From an uncultured Saprospiraceae bacterium (GTDB lineage: Bacteria; Bacteroidota; Bacteroidia; Chitinophagales; Saprospiraceae), in the NCBI GenBank assembly GCA_937981555.1, contig CALJOK010000074.1, positions 62,001 through 126,000 on the forward strand: a DNA stretch of 64,000 nt. Reading direction: 5' to 3'. Of this stretch, positions 1-9,773 are shown in pieces; positions within the stretch are counted from its first letter, which is position 1, and each line of letters opens with the position of its first letter. Under the pieces are notes generated by a model that was not told where the DNA came from, did not search any database, and saw nothing but the letters and a program-made list of their open reading frames with translations. The translations under genes and the position numbers were made by a program.

Positions 1-1
1 T

Positions 2-310
2 GAAACGAATAAATCAATTCCTTTAATTGTCGTTACGAATGAGCATTTCTCTGAGTTTTTAGAATTAGATTTTGAAGGAAAAAGAATTCCAGTTTTTTCA
101 TATAAGCGAGAGACAAATTTAGAAGAAAGTCAAATATTTATCGATATCAAAAAGTTCAAAATACGTGATGATGTAGCAATCGTAAAGTTTAAATATAATG
201 GATATACCATTAAAGTTAAGCACAAGAAAGAAGATGGTATTTGGACATACAGTTCATTTAGCCTTAAAGGAAATCGGAAAAGATATTTCAACTCTGGATC
301 AGTCAACTAA
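2..310 (+). CDS. Hypothetical protein, 3' part (5' end outside window)
   Basis: The frame is open from the window edge to the TAA at 308-310, giving the last 102 residues of a protein whose start lies upstream. It aligns along its whole visible length with the next gene: both share a VxNEEF/VTNEHF-type segment, a short ELDF(E/D)GK stretch, an FIDxxKFKxR motif, and a WTYxSFxxKGN tail before the stop. No known domain was recognised. The pair is a clear tandem duplication, and because the downstream copy carries a signal peptide, this one is probably exported too. The function is unknown. Confidence 0.7.
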   Translation, partial: ETNKSIPLIVVTNEHFSEFLELDFEGKRIPVFSYKRETNLEESQIFIDIKKFKIRDDVAIVKFKYNGYTIKVKHKKEDGIWTYSSFSLKGNRKRYFNSGSVN

Positions 311-526
311 TCATCTCAATTAATCAATCATTTTTTTTTAATAACCTCTTCAGATTTAAATGTCTGAATTAGAGCAGTATAATATTGTTCCAAAAGCAAA
401 ATTTGTCAGCCAAAGTCTAACCCAATTCATCGGCAAAAAAACCGCTTTCACCTTTTTTACAAAGCTAAAACATAAGAATCACCTTAGATTTGAAGCATCA
501 TTATTAAACTTCTAAAAAAATAAATT

Positions 527-976
527 ATGAAAAATTCAATCATTGCATTCGTACTAATTTCACTTTTCATTTTTATGACAAATATTTCATTTGGACAATC
601 TGAAGATTTAGCGGTCATCGAAAAATCTATCAACGTAGAAAAATTTAAAGAATACCTAGCAAAAGATGAAGCAGGAAAACCGCTCCCAATGATTATAGTT
701 TCGAATGAAGAATTTTCTAATAATTTAGAAATTGATTTTGATGGTAAGAAGGTCAATATTTTCGAAAATTTAAAGGACTCTGATTTAGAAGATGGACAAG
801 CATTTATTGATGTGACCAAATTTAAGGTAAGAGGGAAAATTTCCATTTTAAAATTTGACTATCAAGATTACAAAGTCAAAATAAAATTTAAAAAAATAAA
901 TGGTGAATGGACTTACCAATCTTTTAATATCAAAGGAAATGGCGATAGATATATTCACATGGATTCTACTTTTTAA
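527..976 (+). CDS. Small secreted hypothetical protein
   Basis: This 149-residue protein starts with a Sec signal peptide (MKNS, a hydrophobic core, then cleavage near SFGQ at about residue 24). The mature part is lysine- and aspartate-rich and predicted mainly beta-strand. It is a paralog of the partial gene that ends at 310, with conserved WTYQSFNIKGNG near the C terminus. It sits about 60 bases ahead of a TonB-dependent receptor gene on the same strand, so co-transcription is possible. No named family was recognised. It is likely a periplasmic or surface protein, but that is inferred only from the signal peptide. Confidence 0.75.
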   Translation: MKNSIIAFVLISLFIFMTNISFGQSEDLAVIEKSINVEKFKEYLAKDEAGKPLPMIIVSNEEFSNNLEIDFDGKKVNIFENLKDSDLEDGQAFIDVTKFKVRGKISILKFDYQDYKVKIKFKKINGEWTYQSFNIKGNGDRYIHMDSTF

Positions 977-1033
977 AAAACAACATTTCAAAAAACCAAA
1001 TTACTGATCTAAACCTAATAAAATTAAAAACGC

Positions 1034-3418
1034 ATGAAAAAGCCAATTCAAATTTTAGTTCTATTTCTCTTTTTTGCTAATTCAGCATTTTCCCAAAATT
1101 CTTTTTCTGGAAAAATCACCGACGGAAAAAATGGAATTTATTTTGCTACCGTTGCGCTTCATAGTCAAGCTGACAGTTCCATTGTAGAAGCAGAATCGAC
1201 GGACGAAAATGGAAATTTTAAATTCGATAATATTAAATACGGAACATACTTTTTAGAAGCAACTATGCTTGGTTTTTCTCCCCGTAAAAGTAATGTTATA
1301 AAACTCCCTGATAGTAATGGTCAAACTTTTGACTTGACACTATCCGAAGATGCAACTCTTCTTTCTGAAGTAGAAGTTGTTTCTCGAAAACCACTTTTAG
1401 AGCAGCGAGCAGATCGACTGATTGTAAATGTAGAAAACAATTTGAATAGCTTGAATGGAAGCGTTTTGGATGTAATGAAAAAAGTACCGGGTATGATTGT
1501 CGTTGGTGACAAATTAAGTATGGCGGGACAAAGTAACATGACTATTTTGATCAATGGGAAAACGACAAAATATATGGATGTGCAATCTTTATTAAAAGAT
1601 ATGCCTGGCGATAATATCAAAAGCGTTGAAGTGATTCATCAACCTGGAGCTGAGTTTGATGCAGAGGGAACTGGTCCCGTTTTGAATATTATTTTGAAAA
1701 AAAATAGTCTCTATGGGACAAATGGAAATGTAAATGCAGGGGTAGGAAAAGGAGAATATTGGAGATATAAAACAGGGTTGTCGTTGAGTCATTATCAAGG
1801 TGCGGTGAACATTCAAGGAAGCATTGGCTATCGAAGAAATTCATGGTGGGATTCTATGGAACTTGTTCGAAAAGTAGGTGACGACACCTACACTCAAGAA
1901 AGTAACGACCCTAGTATTTCCAATGGTTTTAGGTCAAATTTATCTTTTGGATGGGACATTAATGACAGACATAATGTAGGTTTTGCCAGTAGATATTTCA
2001 ATAGTAAATCAGATTACATTATTGATAATACAACCAATGTAAACTTTGGAGATCCTTTAATTTCTGATTGGAATCTAAAAACAGAAAACGCTCAAAATGA
2101 CGATTGGGGAATGATCACTTTTAATCCTTATTATACTTTTGAAATTGATACAGCTGGTCAAAAATTAGAGTTCGATGTAAATATTGCAAGGATTAAAACG
2201 GACATGACTAATGAATTGACCACTACAGAAATAAATGGTGAAGAGATTTTTGATGGACAAAAAAATATCCAAATTGGAGCAACTGAAATTTTCACGACCA
2301 AGTTAGATTATACTTATCCATTTTCTCAAAATATAAAATTACAAATTGGTTTGAAATATAGTGATGCCGACTTGGATAATAACTTAGAAGCAAAAATTCA
2401 AAATGGATCAATTTGGGAAAATAATATTGGACAAAGTAATCACTATCTTTTTACCGAAACTATTTTTGCCAGTTATGGAAAAGCAACTTGGAAAAAAGGA
2501 AAATGGAACGGAACAGCAGGTTTAAGATATGAAAAAAGTGATTCGGAAGGTTTCTCGATTACAGCCAACCAAAGGATTCCTAGACCTATCGAAAAACTGT
2601 TTCCAAGTGCTAGTATTGGAAGAGAAATTACTAGCGACTTAACGGCATCAGCTGCTTATAGTTATCGAATTGATCGACCTCGATATAATGACTTGAATCC
2701 ATTCAAATACTTTTTGGATCAATATACTTTCCAAAGAGGAAATGTAAACTTAGCTCCTGCTTTAACGCATAGTACTAAGCTTAATTTGGCATTTCAAAAT
2801 CAACCTTTTTTCAATATTGAATATAAACACACCAACGATGCCATCGTAGAAGTTTCTGAACAAAACGATTCATTGGGTACTTCTAATTTGGTGACAGTTA
2901 ATCTTGAAAACTTTAAAAACTTTAATGTTAATCTAGCAGCTCCTTTAGATTTTATTCCTGGAGTTTCTGGCTTTGCTTATATCGCAGCGAATTATGGGAA
3001 ATACGATTCTGAATATTTAGGCGATAATTTCCAACGATCAAAATGGGATTATACCGCTTATGTCCAAACTGAATTTATGCTTCCAGGAAAAATAAATACA
3101 GAACTTTCTGGATGGTATAATAGTGGCGGTCAAGATGGAATTATTAATGCAAGTTGGTTATACGGAGTCGACATTGGATTTAGTAAAAAATTCTTAAATG
3201 ATAAAGCTAGAGTTAGCTTAGGCGTACAAAATATTCTTGCTCGATATATGTTTGCAGATATTAAATATGCTAATATGGATATTTCTATTCACAGTCGATG
3301 GGATGGTCCAGTAGTCAACATGCAATTCAGTTATAAATTTGGAAACCAACATATGAAGAGTTCAAAAAGTCGAAACAGTAGTGCTTCTGATGTTTTGAAT
3401 CGAGCGCAGAAGAATTAG
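1034..3418 (+). CDS. TonB-dependent receptor (outer membrane beta-barrel family)
   Basis: This 794-residue outer membrane protein has a signal peptide (residues 1-20, ending AFSQ), a carboxypeptidase-regulatory-like domain at about 24-105 (GKITDGKNGIYFATVAL), a plug-like domain at about 115-225 (LLxDMPGDNIKSVEVIHQPGAEFDAEG, with a SVEVI-type TonB-plug signature), and a large outer-membrane barrel over the rest. The layout is that of the Bacteroidota OMP_b-brl_3 type of receptor rather than a classic SusC. Such receptors import ligands across the outer membrane using TonB energy; the substrate cannot be read from the sequence. It is followed by a long hairpin and then a LytS/LytTR pair that could regulate it. 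Confidence 0.88.
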   Translation: MKKPIQILVLFLFFANSAFSQNSFSGKITDGKNGIYFATVALHSQADSSIVEAESTDENGNFKFDNIKYGTYFLEATMLGFSPRKSNVIKLPDSNGQTFDLTLSEDATLLSEVEVVSRKPLLEQRADRLIVNVENNLNSLNGSVLDVMKKVPGMIVVGDKLSMAGQSNMTILINGKTTKYMDVQSLLKDMPGDNIKSVEVIHQPGAEFDAEGTGPVLNIILKKNSLYGTNGNVNAGVGKGEYWRYKTGLSLSHYQGAVNIQGSIGYRRNSWWDSMELVRKVGDDTYTQESNDPSISNGFRSNLSFGWDINDRHNVGFASRYFNSKSDYIIDNTTNVNFGDPLISDWNLKTENAQNDDWGMITFNPYYTFEIDTAGQKLEFDVNIARIKTDMTNELTTTEINGEEIFDGQKNIQIGATEIFTTKLDYTYPFSQNIKLQIGLKYSDADLDNNLEAKIQNGSIWENNIGQSNHYLFTETIFASYGKATWKKGKWNGTAGLRYEKSDSEGFSITANQRIPRPIEKLFPSASIGREITSDLTASAAYSYRIDRPRYNDLNPFKYFLDQYTFQRGNVNLAPALTHSTKLNLAFQNQPFFNIEYKHTNDAIVEVSEQNDSLGTSNLVTVNLENFKNFNVNLAAPLDFIPGVSGFAYIAANYGKYDSEYLGDNFQRSKWDYTAYVQTEFMLPGKINTELSGWYNSGGQDGIINASWLYGVDIGFSKKFLNDKARVSLGVQNILARYMFADIKYANMDISIHSRWDGPVVNMQFSYKFGNQHMKSSKSRNSSASDVLNRAQKN

Positions 3419-3425
3419 TTATTGA

Positions 3426-3511
3426 AAAAAAGTTATTGAGTTGTTTCTCATTTAGTATATTTAGAAATTGTTTTAAAAATTCTAATTTGGAAATAACTCA
3501 ATAACTTTTTT
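3426..3511 (+). terminator. Long-stem hairpin after the TonB receptor
   Basis: The two arms, 3426-3447 and 3490-3511, pair over 22 positions with one G-T wobble. The outer part pairs A6 with T6, so the 3' arm ends in a T run. The loop is 42 bases. It probably works as an intrinsic terminator isolating the receptor gene from the downstream kinase gene, although the loop is longer than usual. Confidence 0.6.
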
Positions 3512-3543
3512 CCAAAACACAACTCAACTGAATCAAAACCAAC

Positions 3544-4545
3544 ATGATATTCAAACTTACGAAATCTGATATAAAGCTAGCCGGCATATTTTTTCTAATA
3601 TCAATATTGATTGGCAGTATGGATTATGCAGATTATTCAGAAGAAAAAAAATACCTGCTTTTTATTGATCACATCAATTTTATTTTATTCTGTTCGGTAT
3701 CTGTTTATGTTTTAGTATTTGTAATTTTTGCTAGATATTTTCCAAAAGGACAATTCTTTAAATTATTCCTTTATGGCGTTGGATTTCTTTTTTTAATGGG
3801 AATAATAGAAATACAATGGCAATGCTTATTCAGAAATTGTAAAGGAAATTTATTGAGTCTAAGTGGAATTTATTATGGTTTTGTCATGCACATCGAAGGT
3901 GTTGGAATTTTTGCAACATTCCTTTTAGGCAAAAAATTATATGATGCTCAACTGCATGTAACCCAAATTGAAAAAGAGAAAAAAGAATCTGAATTGCTTT
4001 TATTAAAATCTCAAATTGATCCGCATTTTCTTTTTAATAATTTAAATACCATTGATTCTCTGATCGATTCTGATCCCAAAGCAGCTAAAATTTATCTCAA
4101 TAAATTATCCACTCTTTACCGCTATTTGATTTCTAATAAAGATTTTGAAGTAGTTCCTTTGGAGGATGAATTGGAATTTGCCAAAAATTATATGTACCTC
4201 ATCGAAAGTAGATTTGGTGATGCCTATCTTTTTGAGGTAAAAAATGAAATTAAAGACACCAACGATTTCCTAATTCCACCTGGAGCGTTGCAAACACTTT
4301 TGGAAAACATTGTAAAACATAACCACGGAAATTCTTCCTCTCCTATTAAAACTAACATTAATATCACGGAAGACTCTATTATCGTTTCTAATAATATAAA
4401 TGCAAAAAAGAAATTTGTAGATTCTACCGGAATTGGATTAACAAATCTGAAAGCGAGATATAAACTATTGACGGATTCTGATATTGAAATTCAGTCTAAC
4501 AAAAATTTTATTGTAAAACTTCCTCCCCTTAAACAAGTAGCTTAG
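3544..4545 (+). CDS. LytS-type sensor histidine kinase
   Basis: This 333-residue membrane kinase has four apparent hydrophobic segments in residues 10-140, a short coiled coil (KEKKESELLLLKSQ), and the His_kinase domain with the phospho-accepting histidine H161 in SQIDPHFLFNN. An N-box-like segment (LQTLLENIVKHNH) and a G-box (GIGLTNLKARY) follow at about 256-305. It autophosphorylates and passes phosphate to the LytTR regulator encoded one base downstream. There is no large periplasmic sensor domain, so the signal is probably sensed in or near the membrane. The family assignment is strong; the signal is unknown. Confidence 0.93.
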   Translation: MIFKLTKSDIKLAGIFFLISILIGSMDYADYSEEKKYLLFIDHINFILFCSVSVYVLVFVIFARYFPKGQFFKLFLYGVGFLFLMGIIEIQWQCLFRNCKGNLLSLSGIYYGFVMHIEGVGIFATFLLGKKLYDAQLHVTQIEKEKKESELLLLKSQIDPHFLFNNLNTIDSLIDSDPKAAKIYLNKLSTLYRYLISNKDFEVVPLEDELEFAKNYMYLIESRFGDAYLFEVKNEIKDTNDFLIPPGALQTLLENIVKHNHGNSSSPIKTNINITEDSIIVSNNINAKKKFVDSTGIGLTNLKARYKLLTDSDIEIQSNKNFIVKLPPLKQVA

Positions 4546-4546
4546 T

Positions 4547-5314
4547 ATGAATATATTGATTTTAGAAGATGAAATTCCTGCCTACCAAAAACTGATTAGT
4601 TTTATTCATGCTGAAATTCCAGATGGAAAAGTGATGGGTTGGGCGAGATCTATTGAAGAAGCCAAAGTGTTTTTAAATCAAGATTCGAAACCTGATTTGA
4701 TTTTTTCTGATATCGAATTATTGGATGGAATTTCCTTTGAGCTTTTTGAAAAAATAAAAGTCGATTGTCCAATTATCTTTTGTACTGGATTTGATCAGTA
4801 TGTTTTGCAGGCTTTTAAAACAAATGGGATTGCCTATCTTTTGAAGCCCTACTCTATCGAAAACTTTCAAGAAGCTTATGAAAAGTACAAAACACTTTTC
4901 GCAAAAAAAACGACACAACCAATTGACAATCAACTCCTTAAAGATCTACAAAACATTCTTCATTCTGATAAAAAATCCTACAAACAAAGATTTACCGTTA
5001 AGAAGAAAGATGGCATCAAATTGATTGACTCCAAAGAGATTGGCTGCTTTGAGGCGAATGGAGATTTTTGTATGGCCATAGATTCATCTGGAAAAAAGCA
5101 TGCGCTGAATTATACTCTTTCTGATGTAGAAGAAAAAATTGATCCCACCAAATTTTTCCGAATCAATCGAAGTGAAATTATTAATTTGGATTTTCTGGAA
5201 AAAGTAGAACCATACTTTAAAAATAAATTAGCGATAAAAATGACTTACTCCAAAGAAATAATATACACCAGTAGTACTAAAACACCTAGTTTTAGAAAAT
5301 GGTTAGAAGGGTGA
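4547..5314 (+). CDS. LytTR-family response regulator
   Basis: This 255-residue cytoplasmic regulator has an N-terminal receiver domain (about 1-120) with acidic residues EDE near the start, the phospho-acceptor Asp55 in FSDIELLDG, and the conserved Lys in YLLKPY. A LytTR DNA-binding domain follows at about 145-255 (FFRINRSEIINLDFLEKVEPY is the typical signature region). Its ATG is one base past the stop of the sensor kinase gene, so the two are translationally coupled. Likely targets are nearby genes such as the TonB receptor or the acyltransferase, but no repeated operator was identified. Confidence 0.95.
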   Translation: MNILILEDEIPAYQKLISFIHAEIPDGKVMGWARSIEEAKVFLNQDSKPDLIFSDIELLDGISFELFEKIKVDCPIIFCTGFDQYVLQAFKTNGIAYLLKPYSIENFQEAYEKYKTLFAKKTTQPIDNQLLKDLQNILHSDKKSYKQRFTVKKKDGIKLIDSKEIGCFEANGDFCMAIDSSGKKHALNYTLSDVEEKIDPTKFFRINRSEIINLDFLEKVEPYFKNKLAIKMTYSKEIIYTSSTKTPSFRKWLEG

Positions 5315-5384
5315 TTTATAATTCTTTTTCCCAAAAAATTAAAATAAAACTGTAATTTGGTTTCAACAAAACGAAATCAAAATT

Positions 5385-6491
5385 ATGCAAAGATTCAAAG
5401 CACTCGATGTTTTCAGAGGTATGACCGTATGCCTCATGATTATTGTCAACACTCCTGGGACGTGGAAAGCAGGACATATTTTCGCTCCTTTTCTTCATGC
5501 ACCTTGGCATGGATTTACACCTACCGATTTAGTATTCCCCTCCTTTCTTTTTGCTGTCGGAACTTCTTTTGCATTTGTCAAAAGTAGATGGGCTGATAAA
5601 ACAATTTCTGATGTTTTTGGAAAAATTGCCAAACGAGCTTTTATTATTTTTACCATTGGTTATTTTTTTTCGTGGTTTCCATTTGTGAAATGGGCAGATG
5701 GCGAACTCGTCGGGAAGGCATTTGAAAACACAAGATTTATAGGTGTATTAGGAAGAATAGGATTATGTTATTTTTTCGCAGCAATCTTAATTTTTTATTT
5801 GAATAAGCGACAACTGATTATTGCATCTGGAGTTTTGCTTTTTGGTTATTGGGGATTGATGTATGGATTTGGTGATTATACTTTGGAAAATAATTTTGCC
5901 AGAACAATTGATCTATGGGTCATGGGTGATAGTCATATGTATCATGGAGAAGGAATTGCGTTTGATCCTGAAGGAATTTTGAGCACTTTTCCAGCTATTG
6001 TAAATGTGATTGGAGGATATTTGGCAGGCGCATATATTATTATGGGAAAAGAAATTTCTTATGAAAAAGTCGCCAAATTGTTTTTGTATGGTTGCCTTCT
6101 GATGGCACTATCTTATGTTTGGGATTTAGGTTTTCCTATCAATAAAAAATTATGGACAAGCTCTTATGTATTATTAACCGTCGGAATAAATTTGGCTATG
6201 ATGGCAAGTTTAATTTATGCTATTGACTTTAAACCAAAACCTATCAGTTTTAATTTCTTTGAAGTATTTGGAAAAAATCCATTATTCATTTATTTGTTAT
6301 CCATCTTTTTAGTCAAAGTAATCTCGTTTTTTAAAATAGGTGGAAAATCCATTTACGCTTGGTCTTATGAAAATTTATTTTTGTGGATGGGACCAAAGAC
6401 TGGATCATTGGCTTTTGCCATTTTGGTTATGCTTATTTGTTGGTCAGTTGGAAAATGGTTGGATCGAAAGAAAATTTATATCAGAGTTTAA
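5385..6491 (+). CDS. Heparan-alpha-glucosaminide N-acetyltransferase-like membrane protein
   Basis: This 368-residue integral membrane protein has about ten hydrophobic segments. It opens with the family hallmark RFKALDVFRGMTVCLMIIVN and contains an HAPWHGFTPTDLVFPSFLF segment, both typical of the DUF1624/DUF5009 group related to lysosomal HGSNAT. Members are thought to move acyl groups across the membrane onto sugar acceptors; the bacterial role is mostly undefined (peptidoglycan or glycan modification is plausible). The start was chosen because it begins right at the conserved RFKALD block. A convergent terminator separates it from the next receptor gene. Confidence 0.85.
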   Translation: MQRFKALDVFRGMTVCLMIIVNTPGTWKAGHIFAPFLHAPWHGFTPTDLVFPSFLFAVGTSFAFVKSRWADKTISDVFGKIAKRAFIIFTIGYFFSWFPFVKWADGELVGKAFENTRFIGVLGRIGLCYFFAAILIFYLNKRQLIIASGVLLFGYWGLMYGFGDYTLENNFARTIDLWVMGDSHMYHGEGIAFDPEGILSTFPAIVNVIGGYLAGAYIIMGKEISYEKVAKLFLYGCLLMALSYVWDLGFPINKKLWTSSYVLLTVGINLAMMASLIYAIDFKPKPISFNFFEVFGKNPLFIYLLSIFLVKVISFFKIGGKSIYAWSYENLFLWMGPKTGSLAFAILVMLICWSVGKWLDRKKIYIRV

Positions 6492-6525
6492 TATTTCCAA
6501 AAAGAATAAAAGTAATTAAAAAGCA

Positions 6526-6560
6526 AAAGAGGATTTTTCCGAAATGGAAAAACCCTCTTT
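6526..6560 (+). terminator. Probably bidirectional intrinsic terminator
   Basis: Arms 6526-6540 and 6546-6560 pair over 15 positions with one A-C mismatch around a GAAAT loop. A T run follows on the + strand and a T-rich stretch on the - strand. It lies between the convergent acyltransferase and TonB receptor genes and can serve both. Confidence 0.8.
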
Positions 6561-6595
6561 TTTTATGATAAGAATTAATTATTTGAAATCAAAAA

Positions 6596-9523
6596 TTATT
6601 TCTTTTTAACGCCAAAATCATAAGTCAATTTAATCATTGCTCGTCGACCGATTTCTGGCATGTTCGGTAAATATCTGTATTTGTTATTCAATAAATTTGA
6701 AGCAGAAGCATCAATAGATAAACCAAAATCAAACTTATATCCAAGAGCAGCATCTACTAAGTTACGAGGATCAGTTTTTTCCACTTCTGGAGTTGAAGGA
6801 TCATCAGTAGAAAATTGACCAGCATTTGCTACATAAGCATCATCATGTTGGAAAGAAAGACTTCCTCTTAATCCTAATTCTGGTGCATAAGTTAAACCAA
6901 GTCTGAATTTATTTTTAGGAATATTCAAGTAAGTTGGTAATTCACCAGCTCCTTCATTCCCAACTACACTCTGCATAAATGTAATTTTGTTTACCCAAGA
7001 GTAATTGAAAAAAGCAGAAAGGTCATCAGAAATATAATATTCTAATCCTAAATCAGCTCCAAAGAAAGTTCGTTCATCAAAAGTTCTATAACCAGCAGCT
7101 AAGTGATTTACTCCATTAGCAGGAGATTGATCAGTTGGAACAGTTGCATGGAAAGGAAGTGCGCCTAAAAGTTGAAGAAATGTAATTCCTCCAAATGCAG
7201 GATTTGGCGTATTTAAAAATGCATCTCCACCTTGCGTGTATGCACCACCAATAACTGGAAGTATTCCAGCTAAAATAGCATCTACTTGACCTTGAGGTAA
7301 ACCAGCAGCTAAAAATGCTGCCTCTAATTGAGGTCCAGCAGCACCAGATACCGCAGCTCCCAAATCACCAGGCAAATCCGTATCTAAATTTAATATTTTA
7401 TATGCAGGAGAAATTGCAGTAAACTGAGAATTGTTCTTTTGTGTAATTGAATAGAAATCAAGAGACACTCCTAATTTATTATTAATTAATCCTTTGTATC
7501 CAACTTCAATTTGATCTCCAGTACTAATAGCAGAAATTGGTGCATCTTGAATTCCTAGTGGAGTACCATCAAAAAGATTATATCCTGGAGAAAACATTCC
7601 AGTTATTCCTAATGTATTAGGGTCTAAACCATTTAATACACCTTCGATAATTGGTACTAAAGGTGCAAGATTTGGATCCATACCTAATCCAGCCGCAAGT
7701 GCTGCAACTGTACCACTATTAACTGCTGAAAATGGAATACCTAAAGGCATACCAGGTGTTCCTACAGGTAAATTAGGGAATGCTGTCGTAAACCAAGCTA
7801 ACTGAGCATTCTCAAATGTTTGAGTCGTTTTGTTTCCATACAACCAAATATCAGATCCTCCTGGAATAACGGTTGCTAATGGGAAATCAATATTCAATTG
7901 TAAGTTAGAAACTGTACTATTTGTTCTATTATATGAAGCTCTAATAGTATGCTTTGGATTAATTTTGTAAACCAAAGCTGCTCTAGGTGCAAATGCTCCT
8001 TCATCAATAAAATTAAATTGATCGTAACGACCAGCTACTACAAAATCAATTTTATCACTTAATTCCATTTTCCCTTGAACATACCCCCCAATTACTGAGT
8101 AATCGTCATCTTCTTCATTTCTACCATAAACTAAGTTTTTAGTATCCTGTGTAGCCAATCGGTAATCAATACCTGCTGTCCAGTTAGAATTCAAAAAGTT
8201 CAAATCAGTATTATATTGTAACTGAGCCTCTATTTGCTTTCTTCCAATACTTGTACTATTACCTGTCTGATATAAGAATGTTGGTCTATCATCTGCTCCT
8301 CCATCATTCGATACAACGAACACTTGACCAAAAAGGCCACCTGCTTGCACTCTTGCTTGTCCCCAAAATTCTTGTGCTTGTGCTAATCCTTCTCCTTGCT
8401 CATTATAAAATACAGAAGAGGCAGTATTAAAACCACCAGATGTAAAAATGCTTAAATTATCTGTTGGTCTGAATTCAAGCGTTGCATTAATTGCTGCATT
8501 TTCCCATTCATCAGTCATTGGATTTCCATCTCCATCTTCATCCAAATTATCAAGCAATATAGTTGGAGTACCAGTAACATCTACAACTCCGTTAGTTACT
8601 GCTGGAGCAATTACCTGATTAGAAAATTTAGCAATCTGAGCTGCATCTCCTGGATCATTAGGATCTAAAGTAAACTCGTTACCTCTTCGGTATTGAGCAT
8701 TAACTTTGAATCCAAATTTGTCACTTACCTTAGTGGCATGACGTGCTCCAATTCCAAAAGTATTTAATTCACCTCCCATCAACTCTACTGTAGTTCCAGG
8801 AAAGTCAATTGGATTTTTTGAAATAAAGTGAACTACACCTTGCGTTACGTTTGGTCCATAAAGAGCTGAACCAGCTCCTCGAACTACCTCGATTCTTTGT
8901 AAATCAATATTGCTAATTCCAGCTTGATCTGATTGGAAAGTTCCAATTCCAGCTCCAACTAAACTCCTATAATCCAAAATAGGAAAAGCACCTGTTCCAA
9001 ATAATCCAGCACCCCCTCTCATAGAAATATTAATTCTATTAGCTGATTGTTGTTGGATTTGAACTCCTACTACATTTACTAAGTTACGAGTCGCATCAGT
9101 AGAGTTTGCAGTACTTTGTAATTTTCTTGCTGAAAGAACAGAAATAGACGCTGGTGCATCTTGCACTTTCTCCGCTCGTCTAGAAGCAGATATTACAATC
9201 TCATCAGATAAAATACCTTCTACCAAAATGATTTTCAAAGGTGCACTAGAGCTTACCACTAGTTCTTGTGAAGTAAATCCTGTGTAAGAAAAAACTAATG
9301 TAATAGGATAAGACTCTGAAGTTTCGATAGTAAAGTTACCCTCTTCATCTGTAATGTCTCCATCAGAGGTACTGCCTTTAACTAATACATTTGCTCCAAT
9401 TAGTGCTTCGCCAGCATCATCAGTTACATTTCCACGGATAGTGGTTTGGGCAATTGCGGCACTCGATACCAGCATAAACCCCATAATAAGTAATAATAGA
9501 AATTGGTTGAAATTTCGTTTCAT
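6596..9523 (-). CDS. TonB-dependent receptor
   Basis: This 975-residue receptor has a signal peptide (1-25, ending AIAQ), a carboxypeptidase-regulatory-like domain at about 28-110 (IRGNVTDDAGEALIGANVLV), a plug domain at about 115-235 with the motifs APASISVLSARKL, ISMRGG and RIEVVRGAGSALYGPN, and a long barrel ending in a strand that includes LTYDFG. The barrel carries long, Ala/Gly/Pro-rich extracellular insertions (about 570-800) not common in the core family. No partner SusD or lipoprotein gene is adjacent, so it looks like a stand-alone importer of an unknown ligand (metal complex, vitamin or glycan). Confidence 0.92.
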   Translation of the reverse strand: MKRNFNQFLLLLIMGFMLVSSAAIAQTTIRGNVTDDAGEALIGANVLVKGSTSDGDITDEEGNFTIETSESYPITLVFSYTGFTSQELVVSSSAPLKIILVEGILSDEIVISASRRAEKVQDAPASISVLSARKLQSTANSTDATRNLVNVVGVQIQQQSANRINISMRGGAGLFGTGAFPILDYRSLVGAGIGTFQSDQAGISNIDLQRIEVVRGAGSALYGPNVTQGVVHFISKNPIDFPGTTVELMGGELNTFGIGARHATKVSDKFGFKVNAQYRRGNEFTLDPNDPGDAAQIAKFSNQVIAPAVTNGVVDVTGTPTILLDNLDEDGDGNPMTDEWENAAINATLEFRPTDNLSIFTSGGFNTASSVFYNEQGEGLAQAQEFWGQARVQAGGLFGQVFVVSNDGGADDRPTFLYQTGNSTSIGRKQIEAQLQYNTDLNFLNSNWTAGIDYRLATQDTKNLVYGRNEEDDDYSVIGGYVQGKMELSDKIDFVVAGRYDQFNFIDEGAFAPRAALVYKINPKHTIRASYNRTNSTVSNLQLNIDFPLATVIPGGSDIWLYGNKTTQTFENAQLAWFTTAFPNLPVGTPGMPLGIPFSAVNSGTVAALAAGLGMDPNLAPLVPIIEGVLNGLDPNTLGITGMFSPGYNLFDGTPLGIQDAPISAISTGDQIEVGYKGLINNKLGVSLDFYSITQKNNSQFTAISPAYKILNLDTDLPGDLGAAVSGAAGPQLEAAFLAAGLPQGQVDAILAGILPVIGGAYTQGGDAFLNTPNPAFGGITFLQLLGALPFHATVPTDQSPANGVNHLAAGYRTFDERTFFGADLGLEYYISDDLSAFFNYSWVNKITFMQSVVGNEGAGELPTYLNIPKNKFRLGLTYAPELGLRGSLSFQHDDAYVANAGQFSTDDPSTPEVEKTDPRNLVDAALGYKFDFGLSIDASASNLLNNKYRYLPNMPEIGRRAMIKLTYDFGVKKK

Positions 9524-9708
9524 AATAAATAGTTGTTTAAAATTAAAATGTGTTTTTTATGTCTACAGTCTATATTCAAAATTCGGTATGTAAATTCATA
9601 AAAAAATTAAACATTACAACAATTTTTAACATTTTTTTTAAAACTAATTTTTTAGTACGAGATAACAAATAATTAAACTAGTTAAACCAAAGCAGCCTAC
9701 AAAAAAGA

Positions 9709-9732
9709 AAAGCAGCCCCAAAAGGCTGCTTT
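9709..9732 (-). terminator. Intrinsic terminator of the small heat-shock gene
   Basis: A perfect 9-bp stem, AAAGCAGCC with GGCTGCTTT, encloses a 6-base loop. On the minus strand it is followed by a T-rich run. It lies about 40 bases past the stop of the heat-shock gene. Confidence 0.85.
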
Positions 9733-9773
9733 GAAATCAAAGAAAACTTAAATATAATTAATTGCTTAACTGC

